Below, piece by piece: positions 37,034 through 47,090 of a stretch of DNA of 64,000 nt (its first letter is position 1; each line of letters begins with the position of its first letter). The notes under the pieces are model-generated. The model made no database searches. It worked only from the letters and a program-made list of their open reading frames with translations, and was not told the origin of the DNA. The DNA comes from Microbacterium sp. 1S1 (GTDB taxonomy: Bacteria; Actinomycetota; Actinomycetes; Actinomycetales; Microbacteriaceae), in assembly GCF_008271365.1 (NCBI RefSeq), contig NZ_CP043430.1:3336249-3400248 (forward strand), written 5' to 3'. Both the position numbers and the translations under genes were made by a program.

Positions 37034-37079
37034 GAAGGCCCCCGGCGCCCGCGCTCGGGGGGCGGGGCCGGGGGCCTTC
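37034..37079 (-). terminator. Terminator-like hairpin after nrdF
   Basis: GAAGGCCCCCGGC (37034-37046) pairs perfectly with GCCGGGGGCCTTC (37067-37079), 29 nt downstream of the nrdF stop. The 20-nt loop is GC-rich and no T-tract follows on the minus strand. Confidence 0.7.
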
Positions 37080-37107
37080 GCCTCAGCGGTGTGCTGCGAC
37101 AGTGGAC

Positions 37108-38142
<1,035 letters not shown>

Positions 38143-40287
38143 TCAGAGCATGCACGAGACGCACTCGGTCATGTCGGTGCCCTCGAGCGCCAGCTGACGC
38201 AGACGGATGTAGTAGATCGTCTTGATGCCCTTGCGCCAGGCGTAGATCTGGGCCTTGTTGATGTCGCGCGTGGTGGCGGTGTCCTTGAAGAACAGCGTCA
38301 GCGACAGACCCTGGTCGACGTGCTGCGTCGCCGCGGCATACGTGTCGATGACCTTCTCGTAGCCGATCTCGTACGCGTCCTGGTAGTACTCCAGGTTGTC
38401 GTTCGTCATGAACGCCGCCGGGTAGTACACGCGGCCGAGCTTGCCCTCCTTGCGGATCTCGATCTTCGAGGCGATCGGGTGGATCGACGAGGTCGAGTTG
38501 TTGATGTAGGAGATCGACCCGGTCGGCGGCACGGCCTGCAGGTTCTGGTTGTAGATCCCGTGCTCCTGGATCGACGCCTTGAGCTGGACCCAGTCCTCCT
38601 GCGTCGGGATGTGCTTGCCGGCGAAGAGCTCCTTGACCTTCTCGGTCTCCGGAACCCAGGCGCGCTCGATGTACTTGTCGAAGAACTCGCCGGACGCGTA
38701 GGTCGAGTCGGCGAACCCGTCGAAGGTCGTCCCGCGCTCGATCGCGAGCTGGTTCGAGGCGCGCAGCGCGTGGTACAGCACGGTGTAGAAGTAGATGTTC
38801 GTGAAGTCGACACCCTCCTCCGAACCGTAGAACACGCGCTCACGGGCGAGATAGCCGTGCAGGTTCATCTGGCCGAGGCCGATGGCGTGCGAACGGTCGT
38901 TGCCGTCCTCGATCGAGCGCACCGAGCCGATGTGGCTCTGGTCGCTGACCGCGGTGAGCGCGCGGATCGCGGTCTCGACCGTCTGGCCGAGGTCGTCGGC
39001 ATCCATCGAGAGCGCGATGTTCATCGAGCCGAGGTTGCAGGAGATGTCCTTACCGATCTCCTTGTACGACAGGTCGTCGTTGTAGGTGGTCGGCGTGTTC
39101 ACCTGCAGGATCTCGCTGCAGAGGTTGGACATGTTGATGCGCCCCTTGATGGGGTTGGCCTTGTTGACCGTGTCCTCGAACATGACGTACGGGTAGCCGG
39201 ACTCGAACTGGATCTCGGCGACGGTCTGGAAGAACTCGCGGGCGTTGATCTTGGTCTTCTTGATGCGCGGGTCGTCGACCATCTCGCGGTACTTCTCGGT
39301 GACCGAGATGTCGCCGAAGGGCACGCCGTAGACCTTCTCCACGTCGTACGGCGAGAACAGGTACATGTCCTCGTCGTTCTTGGCGAGCTCGAACGTGATG
39401 TCCGGCACCACGACGCCGAGCGACAGCGTCTTGATGCGGATCTTCTCGTCGGCGTTCTCGCGCTTGGTGTCGAGGAAGCGCATGATGTCGGGGTGGTGGG
39501 CGTTGAGGTAGACCGCACCCGCGCCCTGACGCGCACCGAGCTGGTTGGCGTAGCTGAAGCTGTCTTCGAGGAGCTTCATGACGGGGATGATGCCAGAGGA
39601 CTGGTTCTCGATCTGCTTGATCGGCGCGCCGGCCTCACGGATGTTCGACAGCAGCAGGGCGACGCCACCGCCGCGCTTGGAGAGCTGCAGCGCGGAGTTG
39701 ATGCCGCGGGCGATCGACTCCATGTTGTCCTCGATGCGCAGCAGGAAGCAGCTGACGAGCTCGCCACGCTGGGCCTTGCCCGCATTGAGGAAGGTGGGGG
39801 TGGCCGGCTGGAAGCGGCCGGAGATGATCTCCTCCACGAGGTTCACGGCGAGCTTCTCGTCGCCGTCCGCGAGGGCGAGAGCGGTCATCACGACGCGGTC
39901 CTCGAAGCGCTCGAGGTAGCGCTTGCCGTCGAACGTCTTCAGCGTGTAGCTCGTGTAGTACTTGAACGCGCCGAGGAACGTCTCGAAGCGGAACTTCTTC
40001 GAGTAGGCGAGGTCGTTGAGCTTCTGCACGAAGTCGAACGAGTACTTCTCGATGACGGCGCCCTCGTAGTACTCCTTCTCCACGAGGTAGTCCAGGCGCT
40101 CCTTGAGCGAGTGGAAGAACACCGTGTTCTGGTTCACGTGCTGCAGGAAGTACTCCCGGGCGGCGCGCTTGTCGGCGTCGAACTGGATCTTCCCGTTCGC
40201 GTCGTACAGGTTCAGCATCGCGTTGAGGGCGTGGTAGTCCAGGCCCTCGTATGCGGGGTTCACCTTGAATGCCACTGTCTCGGTCAC
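38143..40287 (-). CDS. nrdE: Class Ib ribonucleoside-diphosphate reductase alpha subunit NrdE
   Basis: A 714-residue R1 catalytic subunit reducing NDPs to dNDPs. [16 protein letters not shown] has the first redox Cys, NMSNLCSEI the N-C-E active site (thiyl-radical Cys), and the C-terminus ECVSCML the redox-shuttle pair that accepts electrons from NrdH. It starts at GTG 40287, whose codon overlaps the nrdI stop (GTGA), and begins [19 protein letters not shown] as usual for actinobacterial NrdE. It lacks a full ATP-cone, as expected of class Ib. Confidence 0.97.
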   Translation of the reverse strand: MTETVAFKVNPAYEGLDYHALNAMLNLYDANGKIQFDADKRAAREYFLQHVNQNTVFFHSLKERLDYLVEKEYYEGAVIEKYSFDFVQKLNDLAYSKKFRFETFLGAFKYYTSYTLKTFDGKRYLERFEDRVVMTALALADGDEKLAVNLVEEIISGRFQPATPTFLNAGKAQRGELVSCFLLRIEDNMESIARGINSALQLSKRGGGVALLLSNIREAGAPIKQIENQSSGIIPVMKLLEDSFSYANQLGARQGAGAVYLNAHHPDIMRFLDTKRENADEKIRIKTLSLGVVVPDITFELAKNDEDMYLFSPYDVEKVYGVPFGDISVTEKYREMVDDPRIKKTKINAREFFQTVAEIQFESGYPYVMFEDTVNKANPIKGRINMSNLCSEILQVNTPTTYNDDLSYKEIGKDISCNLGSMNIALSMDADDLGQTVETAIRALTAVSDQSHIGSVRSIEDGNDRSHAIGLGQMNLHGYLARERVFYGSEEGVDFTNIYFYTVLYHALRASNQLAIERGTTFDGFADSTYASGEFFDKYIERAWVPETEKVKELFAGKHIPTQEDWVQLKASIQEHGIYNQNLQAVPPTGSISYINNSTSSIHPIASKIEIRKEGKLGRVYYPAAFMTNDNLEYYQDAYEIGYEKVIDTYAAATQHVDQGLSLTLFFKDTATTRDINKAQIYAWRKGIKTIYYIRLRQLALEGTDMTECVSCML

Positions 40288-40718
40288 TGAAGATTCCACC
40301 GTCGTTCCAATCCGTCGCTCACGCGATCCACGTCGTCCTGTGTGCCGAAGATCTCGAGCCGATACAAGTGAGGCACGTGACACTTGCGGCTGATGATGTC
40401 GCCGGCGAGGCAGAACGCGTCGCCGAAGTTGGTGTTGCCCGCGGAGATGACCCCGCGGATGTGGCGCCGGTTGCGCTCGTCGTTGAGGAACCGGATCACC
40501 TGCTTGGGCACGGCCCCCTTCTCGACCCCGCGCCCGACGCCCCCGCCGTAGGTGGGGGTGACCAGCACGAAGGGCTCGTCGACGACGAGGTCCTCTTCGG
40601 TCCGGTGGAGGGGGATGCGTCGGGCGGGAAGCCCGAGCTTCTCGATGAAGCGCGCGGTGTTACCCGACACGCTCGAGAAGTAGACCAGGAGCGGCGCTGC
40701 GGTCGCGACGGCGCTCAT
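40284..40718 (-). CDS. nrdI: NrdI flavodoxin-like maturase
   Basis: A 144-residue flavodoxin-like protein that delivers oxidant for NrdF manganese cofactor assembly. [18 protein letters not shown] is the FMN phosphate loop, VTPTYGGG the second loop and [20 protein letters not shown] the third NrdI hallmark. It overlaps nrdE by 4 nt and follows nrdH by 6 nt. Confidence 0.97.
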   Translation of the reverse strand: MSAVATAAPLLVYFSSVSGNTARFIEKLGLPARRIPLHRTEEDLVVDEPFVLVTPTYGGGVGRGVEKGAVPKQVIRFLNDERNRRHIRGVISAGNTNFGDAFCLAGDIISRKCHVPHLYRLEIFGTQDDVDRVSDGLERRWNLQ

Positions 40719-40724
40719 GGTCGG

Positions 40725-40958
40725 TCACGCCAGGCGGGACGCGAGCTCGTCGATCTTGTCGGGACGGAAGCCCGACCAGTGGTCCTCGTCGGTCACGACG
40801 ACGGGCGCCTGCATGTAACCGAGCGCCTTGACCTGCTCCAGGGCCGTCGGGTCTTCCGACAGGTCGTGGATCTCGTACTCGATGCCCTTGGCATCCAGGG
40901 CACGGTAGGTCGCGTTGCACTGGACGCAGGAAGGCTTGGTGTACACCGTGATCGACAT
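40725..40958 (-). CDS. nrdH: NrdH glutaredoxin-like protein
   Basis: A 77-residue thioredoxin-reductase-dependent redoxin with CVQC (C11-C14) and the NrdH-specific WSGFRPDKI near the C-terminus. It is the electron donor to NrdE and the first gene of nrdHIEF. GAGGGG lies about 5 nt before the ATG, and the leader is about 45 nt from the TAGTAT -10 candidate at 41010-41015. Confidence 0.97.
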   Translation of the reverse strand: MSITVYTKPSCVQCNATYRALDAKGIEYEIHDLSEDPTALEQVKALGYMQAPVVVTDEDHWSGFRPDKIDELASRLA

Positions 40959-41009
40959 CTGAACCCCTCAAATCTCTGGTTTCTCCGGCAGACCTCCGCC
41001 GGGATCTCA

Positions 41010-41025
41010 ATACTACATATAGGGA
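41010..41025 (-). promoter_or_regulatory. NrdR box over the nrdHIEF promoter
   Basis: ATACTACATATAGGGA agrees at 12 of 16 positions, including all core bases, with the NrdR consensus acaCwAtATaTwGtgt. It includes the likely -10 TAGTAT (minus strand). A degenerate second copy, ccaCaAggggTaGtag, lies exactly 32 bp away at 41042-41057, matching the usual helical phasing of paired NrdR boxes. Confidence 0.65.
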
Positions 41026-41072
41026 CGGACATTCGGTGCGACCACAAGGGGTAGTAGTTACATCCGTGTAGT

Positions 41073-41201
41073 TTTTCCACCGCTCTCTACAGATACAACA
41101 CAGGTTGTCCACTGTTTCTTCCACAGGCGGACCCCTGCCCCCGGGGTCGTCGACCCGCGAGAAATCGCGGCCGGGAGGAGCCTGTGAGAGATCCATCCAC
41201 A
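41073..41201. promoter_or_regulatory. Cluster of DnaA-box-like motifs upstream of nrdH
   Basis: Against TTRTCCACA: TTTTCCACC (41073-41081, 7/9), TTGTCCACT (41105-41113, 8/9), TCTTCCACA (41117-41125, 7/9), CCATCCACA (41193-41201, 7/9). All are in the same orientation, 115-243 bp upstream of nrdH. Near-matches only; clustering is the main argument. Confidence 0.35.
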
Positions 41202-41255
41202 GGCGGCACCCTACGAGGGGCCTCCGACATCGCGCGGCCTGTGGAATTCGTCGCA

Positions 41256-41285
41256 CGGCGTGTCACCGGCGTGTCGCGGCGTGTC
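41256..41285. repeat. Three near-tandem copies of CGGCGTGTC
   Basis: Copies at 41256-41264, 41267-41275 and 41277-41285, 10-11 nt apart (about one helical turn), 39 nt upstream of the MFS -10 element. Spacing suits cooperative binding of an activator or repressor. Confidence 0.5.
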
Positions 41286-41323
41286 CGTCGCCGGCTCGTC
41301 TCACCGACCTCCCCGCCGCCCGG

Positions 41324-41329
41324 TACCGT
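41324..41329 (+). promoter_or_regulatory. -10 element TACCGT for the MFS gene
   Basis: Six nt before the GTG at 41336; fixes that start. Confidence 0.5.
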
Positions 41330-41335
41330 TGTCTG

Positions 41336-42544
41336 GTGGCGGGTTATCGGGATCTTCTTCGCACGCCGGGAGTGGGCCGCATGATCGCCGCCCAGCTCAC
41401 CGCGCGTTTCCCCAACGGGATGATGTCCTTGGCGATCCTGTTGCATGTCGAGCAGCAGACCGGGTCGTACGGATCGGCAGGCCTCGTCCTCGCGGCGACC
41501 AGCGTCGGCCAGGCGGTCGCCGGGCCGATCACCAGCAGATGGATGGGCGCCTGGGGGATGCGGCGCGTGCTGACCCTGACCCTGACCGTCTGCGTGATCG
41601 CGGTGCTCGGCCTGGGGTTGCTGCCGCTCTCGGTCCCCGGCTACATGGCCCTCGGCATGGTCGCCGGCCTCTCGACCCCGCCTGTGCAGGCGGCCGTCCG
41701 CACGATCTATCCGAAGCTGGTCAACGCCGGCCAGCTCACTCCCCTGTTCTCGCTGGACGCCTCGCTGCAGGAGATCATCTGGGTGCTGGCCCCCGTGGTC
41801 ATCACCCTCGTCTCCACTCAGGTCGGCACCATGGAGGGCCTGCTGCTGGTGGCGATCGTCCTCGTCGCCGGCGGCGCCTGGTTCATCCTCTCCCCCGAGG
41901 TCGGGCGCGTGCGCATCCCCCGCAGCCGCAACGCACTGGGCAAGGTCGTCCTCAAGCCGCCCGTCCTCCTGGCCACCATCATCGGCTTCCTCCTCATCGG
42001 CGCCTGCTCGGCGGTCGAGGTCGGCGTGGTCGCCACGTTCGAGCACGGCAGCCTCGCCGCCGGCCTCATCCTCGCGGTGTTCTCCGCCGGAAGCCTGGCG
42101 GGCGGCCTCGCCTTCGGCCACATCCCGATCGGCCCCTGGGCGATGGCGCGCCGCCTGCTCATCGTCACCGTGGGCCTCGCCCTCACGATGGTCATGCTCA
42201 ACGTCTTCTGGCTGGGCGGCACCCTCATCCTCGCCGGGATCGGCATCGCCCCCGCCCTCGCCGTGCTGTTCGCGATCACGACGGCCAGCGTGAAGTTTAG
42301 TGAGACGGCCGAGGCCTTCGGCTGGGCGGGCACCGGACAGCTCATCGGTGCCGCAGCCGGATCCGCGGTCGCCGGCTTCCTCGTCGACGTCGGCGACTGG
42401 CGCGGCGCCTACCTGGCGGCCACCATCTTCGCGGGCGTCGGACTGCTCGTCTCGATCGTGTTCGTCCGTTCCTTCCCCGATCTCCGTCACCGCGACGCCA
42501 GCCCCCATCCCGACACCGAGCCCCTGGCGGTCACCCCCTCATGA
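41336..42544 (+). CDS. MFS transporter
   Basis: A 402-residue, 12-segment major facilitator. SRWMGAWGMRRVLTL has the loop 2-3 signature position, PVQAAVRTIYPKLVN the conserved Pro-rich segment 4-5 region, and FSETAEAFGWAGTGQLIGAAAG the C-terminal half. It resembles putative actinobacterial drug/sugar efflux carriers; substrate not assignable. Its stop overlaps the PfkB kinase start (ATGA), so the pair is coupled, perhaps a sugar-acid uptake and phosphorylation unit (inference). Confidence 0.9.
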   Translation: MAGYRDLLRTPGVGRMIAAQLTARFPNGMMSLAILLHVEQQTGSYGSAGLVLAATSVGQAVAGPITSRWMGAWGMRRVLTLTLTVCVIAVLGLGLLPLSVPGYMALGMVAGLSTPPVQAAVRTIYPKLVNAGQLTPLFSLDASLQEIIWVLAPVVITLVSTQVGTMEGLLLVAIVLVAGGAWFILSPEVGRVRIPRSRNALGKVVLKPPVLLATIIGFLLIGACSAVEVGVVATFEHGSLAAGLILAVFSAGSLAGGLAFGHIPIGPWAMARRLLIVTVGLALTMVMLNVFWLGGTLILAGIGIAPALAVLFAITTASVKFSETAEAFGWAGTGQLIGAAAGSAVAGFLVDVGDWRGAYLAATIFAGVGLLVSIVFVRSFPDLRHRDASPHPDTEPLAVTPS

Positions 42545-43458
42545 GCCCCTCCCTTGCGTCCTCCTCCCCCGCGATCGTGTGCGTCGGCGAGTCGATGGCA
42601 CTGATCACGCCCACCGGCGCCGACCTCGCGTCCGCCGACGCGGCATCGATCACCCACGCGGGTGCCGAGGCCAACGTCGCCGTCGGCGTCGCGGCGGCCG
42701 GTCATCGAGCCGCCTGGGCGTCACGCCTCGGCGACGACCCGCTCGGTCGGCGCCTCACCGCAGAGCTGAAGCGGCGCCGCGTCGAGCTGTGGACCGAGGT
42801 CGACGCCGACGCACCCACCGGCGTGATGTTCAAGGACCCGGGCGTCGAGTCCTCAGCCGTCTACTACTACCGCCGCGGCTCCGCGGCCTCCCGCATGGCG
42901 CCCGGCTTCCTCTCCGCTGCGCGGCTCTCCGGCGTCCGCATCGTGCACACCACCGGGATCACCCCTGCGCTCTCCCCGACGTGTCGGTCCATGGTCGATC
43001 GGCTGTTCGCGGACGCGCGTGCCGCCGGAGCCGTCGTCTCGTTCGACGTGAACGACCGCCGCGCCCTCTGGAGCCCCGAGGACGCGGCCGCGACGCTCGC
43101 GCGCCTGGCCGACGCCGCGGACATCGCCTTCGTCGGACGTGACGAGGCCGAGCGCATCTGGGGCACCGCCACGGCCGCCGAGATCCGCGCCCACCTCCCG
43201 CGCTGCGGCCTCCTCGTCGTCAAAGACGGCGACGTCGGCGCCACGGCCTTCGCGGGTGACGCGGACCCGGTGTTCGTGGCAGCACCGACCGTGGACGTCG
43301 TGGAGCCGGTCGGCGCGGGCGACGCCTTCGCCTCGGGGTTCCTCGCGGCGACGCTCGACGGCGCCGACCTCGAGACGCGTCTGGCCGCGGGACATGAGGC
43401 CGCCGCGCGGGTGCTTCGCATCGCGGCGGACCTGCCTCCACTGGAAACGGTGCGCTGA
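42541..43458 (+). CDS. PfkB family sugar kinase (2-keto-3-deoxygluconate kinase-like)
   Basis: A 305-residue ribokinase-fold kinase. N-terminal CVGESMALITPTG and GAEANVAVGVAAAGHRAAW, middle VSFDVNDRRALW, and the catalytic VEPVGAGDAFASGF (anion hole and Asp base) near the C-terminus. The FDVNDR form is typical of KDG kinases. Coupled to the MFS gene by a 4-nt overlap. Confidence 0.9.
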   Translation: MSPSLASSSPAIVCVGESMALITPTGADLASADAASITHAGAEANVAVGVAAAGHRAAWASRLGDDPLGRRLTAELKRRRVELWTEVDADAPTGVMFKDPGVESSAVYYYRRGSAASRMAPGFLSAARLSGVRIVHTTGITPALSPTCRSMVDRLFADARAAGAVVSFDVNDRRALWSPEDAAATLARLADAADIAFVGRDEAERIWGTATAAEIRAHLPRCGLLVVKDGDVGATAFAGDADPVFVAAPTVDVVEPVGAGDAFASGFLAATLDGADLETRLAAGHEAAARVLRIAADLPPLETVR

Positions 43459-43486
43459 CCCCGCGTCCCCGGTCCCCCCGCGGTCG

Positions 43487-43492
43487 TAGGCT
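43487..43492 (+). promoter_or_regulatory. -10 element TAGGCT for the alpha/beta hydrolase
   Basis: Seven nt before the ATG at 43500. Confidence 0.5.
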
Positions 43493-43499
43493 GGGTGCC

Positions 43500-44258
43500 A
43501 TGCCCGCCGCCGTCACCCTCCCCCGCCTGACCTGGGGTGATCCGGCCGCGACCGGACACGCGCTCCTCGTCCACGGCCTCGGCTCCTCCGGCGCGCTCAT
43601 GTGGCGGTTCGGGGATGCCCTCGCTGCCGCGGGTTGGCACGCCACCGCGGTCGATCTGCGCGGGCACGGCGACGCCCCGCGTGCGCTGGACTACTCCCTC
43701 GCGGGGTATGCCGCCGATCTCGTCGCGACGCGCCCTCCCGGCGCGGGAACCTGGGACGCGGTCGTCGGCCACTCGCTCGGCGGCGCCGCCGGCACCGTCG
43801 CGGCGGCGGCCGATGCGACCTGGACCCGACGGCTCGTACTCATCGACCCTGCGATCCACGTCGGCGAGCGGGACGCGGGCATCGTGCGCCGGAGCCAGGA
43901 ACGCGCGTTCGCCGACAACCACCTCGACACGGTGCGTCAGGAGCATCCGCAGTGGCACCCGCAGGACCACGAGCTGAAGGTCGACGCGGTCCGTCGTGCG
44001 AGCGCCTGGGCGGTCGAGCAGACCAGCGTGCAGAACCAGCCGTGGGACGTCCGCGCGGATGCGGCCCGCCTGACGATGCCGACGCATGTGATCGCCGGTG
44101 ACCCCGCCGTCTTCAGCATCTTCACCGGAGCCCTCGCCGACGAGGTGCTCGCGAGCAATCCCCGCATCTCCCTGTCGGTCGTGGCCGGCGCCGGCCACTC
44201 GGTGCATCGCGACCGCCCGGAGGAATCGATCCGACAGCTGCTGGAGGCCCTGGCATGA
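43500..44258 (+). CDS. Alpha/beta hydrolase
   Basis: A 252-residue hydrolase. LLVHGLGSSG is the oxyanion-hole strand-loop, VVGHSLGGAAG the nucleophile elbow (Ser), and GAGHSVHRDRPEE the catalytic His near the C-terminus; the acid is probably in VIAGDP. Substrate unknown (esterase or epoxide-hydrolase-like). Coupled to an acyl-CoA dehydrogenase by 4-nt overlap. Confidence 0.9.
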   Translation: MPAAVTLPRLTWGDPAATGHALLVHGLGSSGALMWRFGDALAAAGWHATAVDLRGHGDAPRALDYSLAGYAADLVATRPPGAGTWDAVVGHSLGGAAGTVAAAADATWTRRLVLIDPAIHVGERDAGIVRRSQERAFADNHLDTVRQEHPQWHPQDHELKVDAVRRASAWAVEQTSVQNQPWDVRADAARLTMPTHVIAGDPAVFSIFTGALADEVLASNPRISLSVVAGAGHSVHRDRPEESIRQLLEALA

Positions 44259-45415
44259 ACGACTTCGATCCGTCGGCGTATCTCCCCGACGACCTGCTGG
44301 ACCGCATCCGCGAACGCGCGCCGATCCACGACAGGGAGAACACGTTCCCGCAGGCCGACCTCGACGAGCTCCGCGCGTCCGGCTACCTGTCGGTCCTCGT
44401 GCCCCGGGAGCGCGGCGGTGCGGGACTCGGCCTGGAGCAGGTGGCGATCCTCCAGCAGCGACTCGCGGGAGCCGCGCCCGCGACGGCACTCGCGATCAAC
44501 ATGCACCTCGTCTGGACCGGCGTCGCCAAGGTCTTCTCGGATCGCGGGGTCCCCGGTCTCGAGTTCGTGCAGGACGGCGCGGTGGCCGGCGAGGTCTTCG
44601 CGTTCGGCATCAGCGAAGGCGGCAACGACCTGGTGCTGTTCGGGAGCGACACCGCGGCCGTCCCCGACGGCGGCGGCGGGTACTCCTTCACCGGCACCAA
44701 GATCTTCACGTCGCTCGCGCCCGTGTGGACGAAGCTCGGGCTGCACGGACTCGACACGACCAGCCCCGATGCGCCGAAGCTCGTCTTCGCCTTCGTGGAC
44801 CGGACGGCGGCGGTCACCACCTCGGACGACTGGGACACGCTCGGCATGCGCGGAACCCAGAGCAGGACCACGCGGCTCGACGGCGCCGTCGCGGATGCGG
44901 CCCATGTGGTCCGCCGCCTCGACCCCGGCCCCAGTCCCGACCCGATCATCTTCGGGATCTTCTCCGTCTTCGAGATCCTCCTCGCCTCGGTCTACACCGG
45001 CATCGCCCGGCGGGCTCTGGAGCTGGCCGTGGCGACGGCGCACTCCCGGCGGTCCAAGAAGAGCGGTGCCGCCTACAGCCAGGATCCGGACATCCGCTGG
45101 CGGATCGCCGACATGGCCCTCGCCTACGACGCCCTGCCGCCGCAGATCGCCGCGCTCGCCCGCGACGTCGACGCGCGCGCCGACCATGGCGCTCGCTGGT
45201 TCCCGGCCCTCTCGGGGGTGAAGCACCGCGCCGTGACGATGGCCAAGCACGTGGTCGACGAGGCCATGCTGGTCGCGGGAGGCGGCTCCTACTTCTCCCG
45301 CAACGAGCTCTCCCGCCTCTACCGTGATGTCCTCGCCGGTGCCTTCCACCCGTCCGACCCGGAATCGGCGCATGCGACCGCGGCGAGCGCCTGGCTCGGC
45401 CCCGTGGAGGCCTGA
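44255..45415 (+). CDS. Acyl-CoA dehydrogenase family protein
   Basis: A 386-residue flavoprotein. GYLSVLVPRERGGAGLGLEQV (N-terminal domain), FGISEGGNDLVLFG and FTGTKIFTSLAPV (FAD/substrate middle domain), and a C-terminal helical domain with the dimer segment MAKHVVDEAMLVAGGGSYF. It resembles the group that also contains sulfur-metabolism and desulfurisation enzymes, so a role outside beta-oxidation is possible. Second gene after the hydrolase. Confidence 0.88.
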   Translation: MNDFDPSAYLPDDLLDRIRERAPIHDRENTFPQADLDELRASGYLSVLVPRERGGAGLGLEQVAILQQRLAGAAPATALAINMHLVWTGVAKVFSDRGVPGLEFVQDGAVAGEVFAFGISEGGNDLVLFGSDTAAVPDGGGGYSFTGTKIFTSLAPVWTKLGLHGLDTTSPDAPKLVFAFVDRTAAVTTSDDWDTLGMRGTQSRTTRLDGAVADAAHVVRRLDPGPSPDPIIFGIFSVFEILLASVYTGIARRALELAVATAHSRRSKKSGAAYSQDPDIRWRIADMALAYDALPPQIAALARDVDARADHGARWFPALSGVKHRAVTMAKHVVDEAMLVAGGGSYFSRNELSRLYRDVLAGAFHPSDPESAHATAASAWLGPVEA

Positions 45416-45458
45416 TCGGCGCAGCGCGGACGCGCTCGGCAGCGGCCGTTAGCGACCG

Positions 45459-46994
45459 TCAGCTCGTGCGCGGCGCGTCGTGGCGACGCGCGAGGAGCGC
45501 GAGGTGCAGCGCCGCGAGCGTCTCGCCGTCGTCCAGATCTGCACCGAGCAGCTCTCCGATGAGCGCGAGACGCTGGTAGAACACCGAGCGGGAGAGATGG
45601 CTCGCCGCCGCCGCGGCGGAACGGTTGCCCGGGTGCGCGACGAGCGCGGTGAGGACGTCCAGCAGATCGCCCCGGCGATCACGGTCGTGGCGGAGCAGCG
45701 GCGCCAGCATCTGTTCGCTGTGCGCCTGCAGGCGGCGATCATCGTGCAGGGCTGAGACGAAACGCTCCAGGGGCCGGTCGTCGACGCGGCGCACGGCCGG
45801 CGCCTCGCCGCGGGCCGCTCGCGCGGCGAGCGCGAGGGCCGCACGAGTCGAACCGAGGAGCCCGAGGACCCCGGAGCTCTCGGGGCCGACCACCGCGGGG
45901 GCGCCGCCGGCCACCCGCTGCACTGCGGCGTCCGACAGGGAGCCGGGGCCGACGAGCAGGACGACGTCGGCACCGCGCCGGGCTCCGACCGCAGCGAACC
46001 CGGCCGCGCGGGCACGATCCACGAGCGGCCCCGCGGGCTCGTCTGTCCGGATCACCAGACCTCGGCTCCCGGTCGGCGCCGGATCGAGGCCGAGCCGGCG
46101 GAGGCGGGACGCGATGTCCTCCTCGCGCGCGAAGCGGGCGCCGAGGAGGTCGTCGATGAGCCCGCGATGGGCGAGCAGGGACCACGCATCGTCGCCGTCG
46201 GCGAGACAACCGAACGCCAGGGCGGTCGCCCCGAGCTCGAGCACCGTGGCGCGTCCCGCGGGGTGCGGGGGCCCGTCGTCCGCCCTGAGCCAGCCCCAGC
46301 GCACACCGCGCGCCTGGACGGGGACGCGGTCGCCTCCCTCCGGAGCGCCCGGTCGCAGGACCGTGGCGAGGGGCAGACCGAGCGCCTCAGCGGCGATCAC
46401 CTCCCCGGACGGATTCTCCAGGACCACCGGGGCGTCCAGGGCGCGGGCGACCTCCGACACGATCACGTCGGCGGGAGCGCCCCGGAGGCTGAGCTCGGTG
46501 AACAGGTCATGCAGCCGCTGTCGCTCCCGGAGCGCGGCGGTCTGCGCGTCGATCAGCGCGCGGTGCACGGCCTCCGTGACGGCGACGAACTTCACCTCGA
46601 CGGCGAGGGCGACGAGGGCGAGCCCCGAACCCGCGCACGCCTCGACCACCGCGTCGGGGACCCGCGACATCCGTGCGCCGAGCTCGATCACGACCCCGGA
46701 CACCCCGGCTCGCGTCAGTTCCGTGACGAGACGGCGCAGCGCCCCGGCTTCCGTCGGCCACGCCGCACCCGTCGTGAGCAGCAGCTCCCCGCCGTCGAGC
46801 AGACGGGCGACGTCCGCGCTGTCCGAGGCGTGGACCCACCGGACGCCCGCGTCGAGGGCTGCGCCGCCGACGAGCACGGCCGGCGCTCCCCGCTGAACGA
46901 CGGGGAGCGCAAGGACGTCCACGACTCGAAGCGCGGCGGGCGGTGCCGCCGGACGATCTGTCCGGACGAAGACGGAGTCCTGACGATCTGACAC
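45459..46994 (-). CDS. PucR family transcriptional regulator
   Basis: A 511-residue regulator: N-terminal PucR domain (LRVVDVLALPVVQRGAPAVL and WVHASDSADVARLLDGGELLLTTG), central GGDEF-like region, and C-terminal PucR-type HTH (RSAAAAASHLSRSVFYQRLALIGELLGADL). Starts GTG 46994 with a GGAAGG ribosome site. Divergent from mmsA and an aminotransferase, so it most likely senses an amino acid or pyrimidine-breakdown metabolite and activates them. Convergent with the acyl-CoA dehydrogenase gene. Confidence 0.93.
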   Translation of the reverse strand: MSDRQDSVFVRTDRPAAPPAALRVVDVLALPVVQRGAPAVLVGGAALDAGVRWVHASDSADVARLLDGGELLLTTGAAWPTEAGALRRLVTELTRAGVSGVVIELGARMSRVPDAVVEACAGSGLALVALAVEVKFVAVTEAVHRALIDAQTAALRERQRLHDLFTELSLRGAPADVIVSEVARALDAPVVLENPSGEVIAAEALGLPLATVLRPGAPEGGDRVPVQARGVRWGWLRADDGPPHPAGRATVLELGATALAFGCLADGDDAWSLLAHRGLIDDLLGARFAREEDIASRLRRLGLDPAPTGSRGLVIRTDEPAGPLVDRARAAGFAAVGARRGADVVLLVGPGSLSDAAVQRVAGGAPAVVGPESSGVLGLLGSTRAALALAARAARGEAPAVRRVDDRPLERFVSALHDDRRLQAHSEQMLAPLLRHDRDRRGDLLDVLTALVAHPGNRSAAAAASHLSRSVFYQRLALIGELLGADLDDGETLAALHLALLARRHDAPRTS

Positions 46995-47090
46995 TCTGCA
47001 CGCCTTCCGTCCTCTGTGACTATGGCAGTATCCCCAGCGTAGCGACCTCGGTCAGAGTGTTCGACGCGCGACGACTCGCGAAGGAGCCCC

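Larger units (their letters stand above)
40959..41335. other. 377-nt intergenic control region between nrdH and the MFS gene
   Basis: The only gene-free stretch above 300 nt. It holds the nrdH leader and promoter with an NrdR box, several DnaA-box-like 9-mers (41073-41201), a triple 9-bp repeat (41256-41285) and the leaderless MFS promoter. No small ORF with a convincing ribosome site was seen. Confidence 0.6.

Noticed and set aside
38320..40290. A 656-codon plus-strand open frame opposite nrdE
   Set aside because: Antisense shadow of a universally conserved gene. It is Val/Asp/Leu-rich without motifs.
45426..45439. Small AGCGCG/CGCGCT repeat as terminator between acyl-CoA dehydrogenase and PucR genes
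   Set aside because: Stem of only 6 bp with a 2-nt loop, which is not stable as a hairpin.
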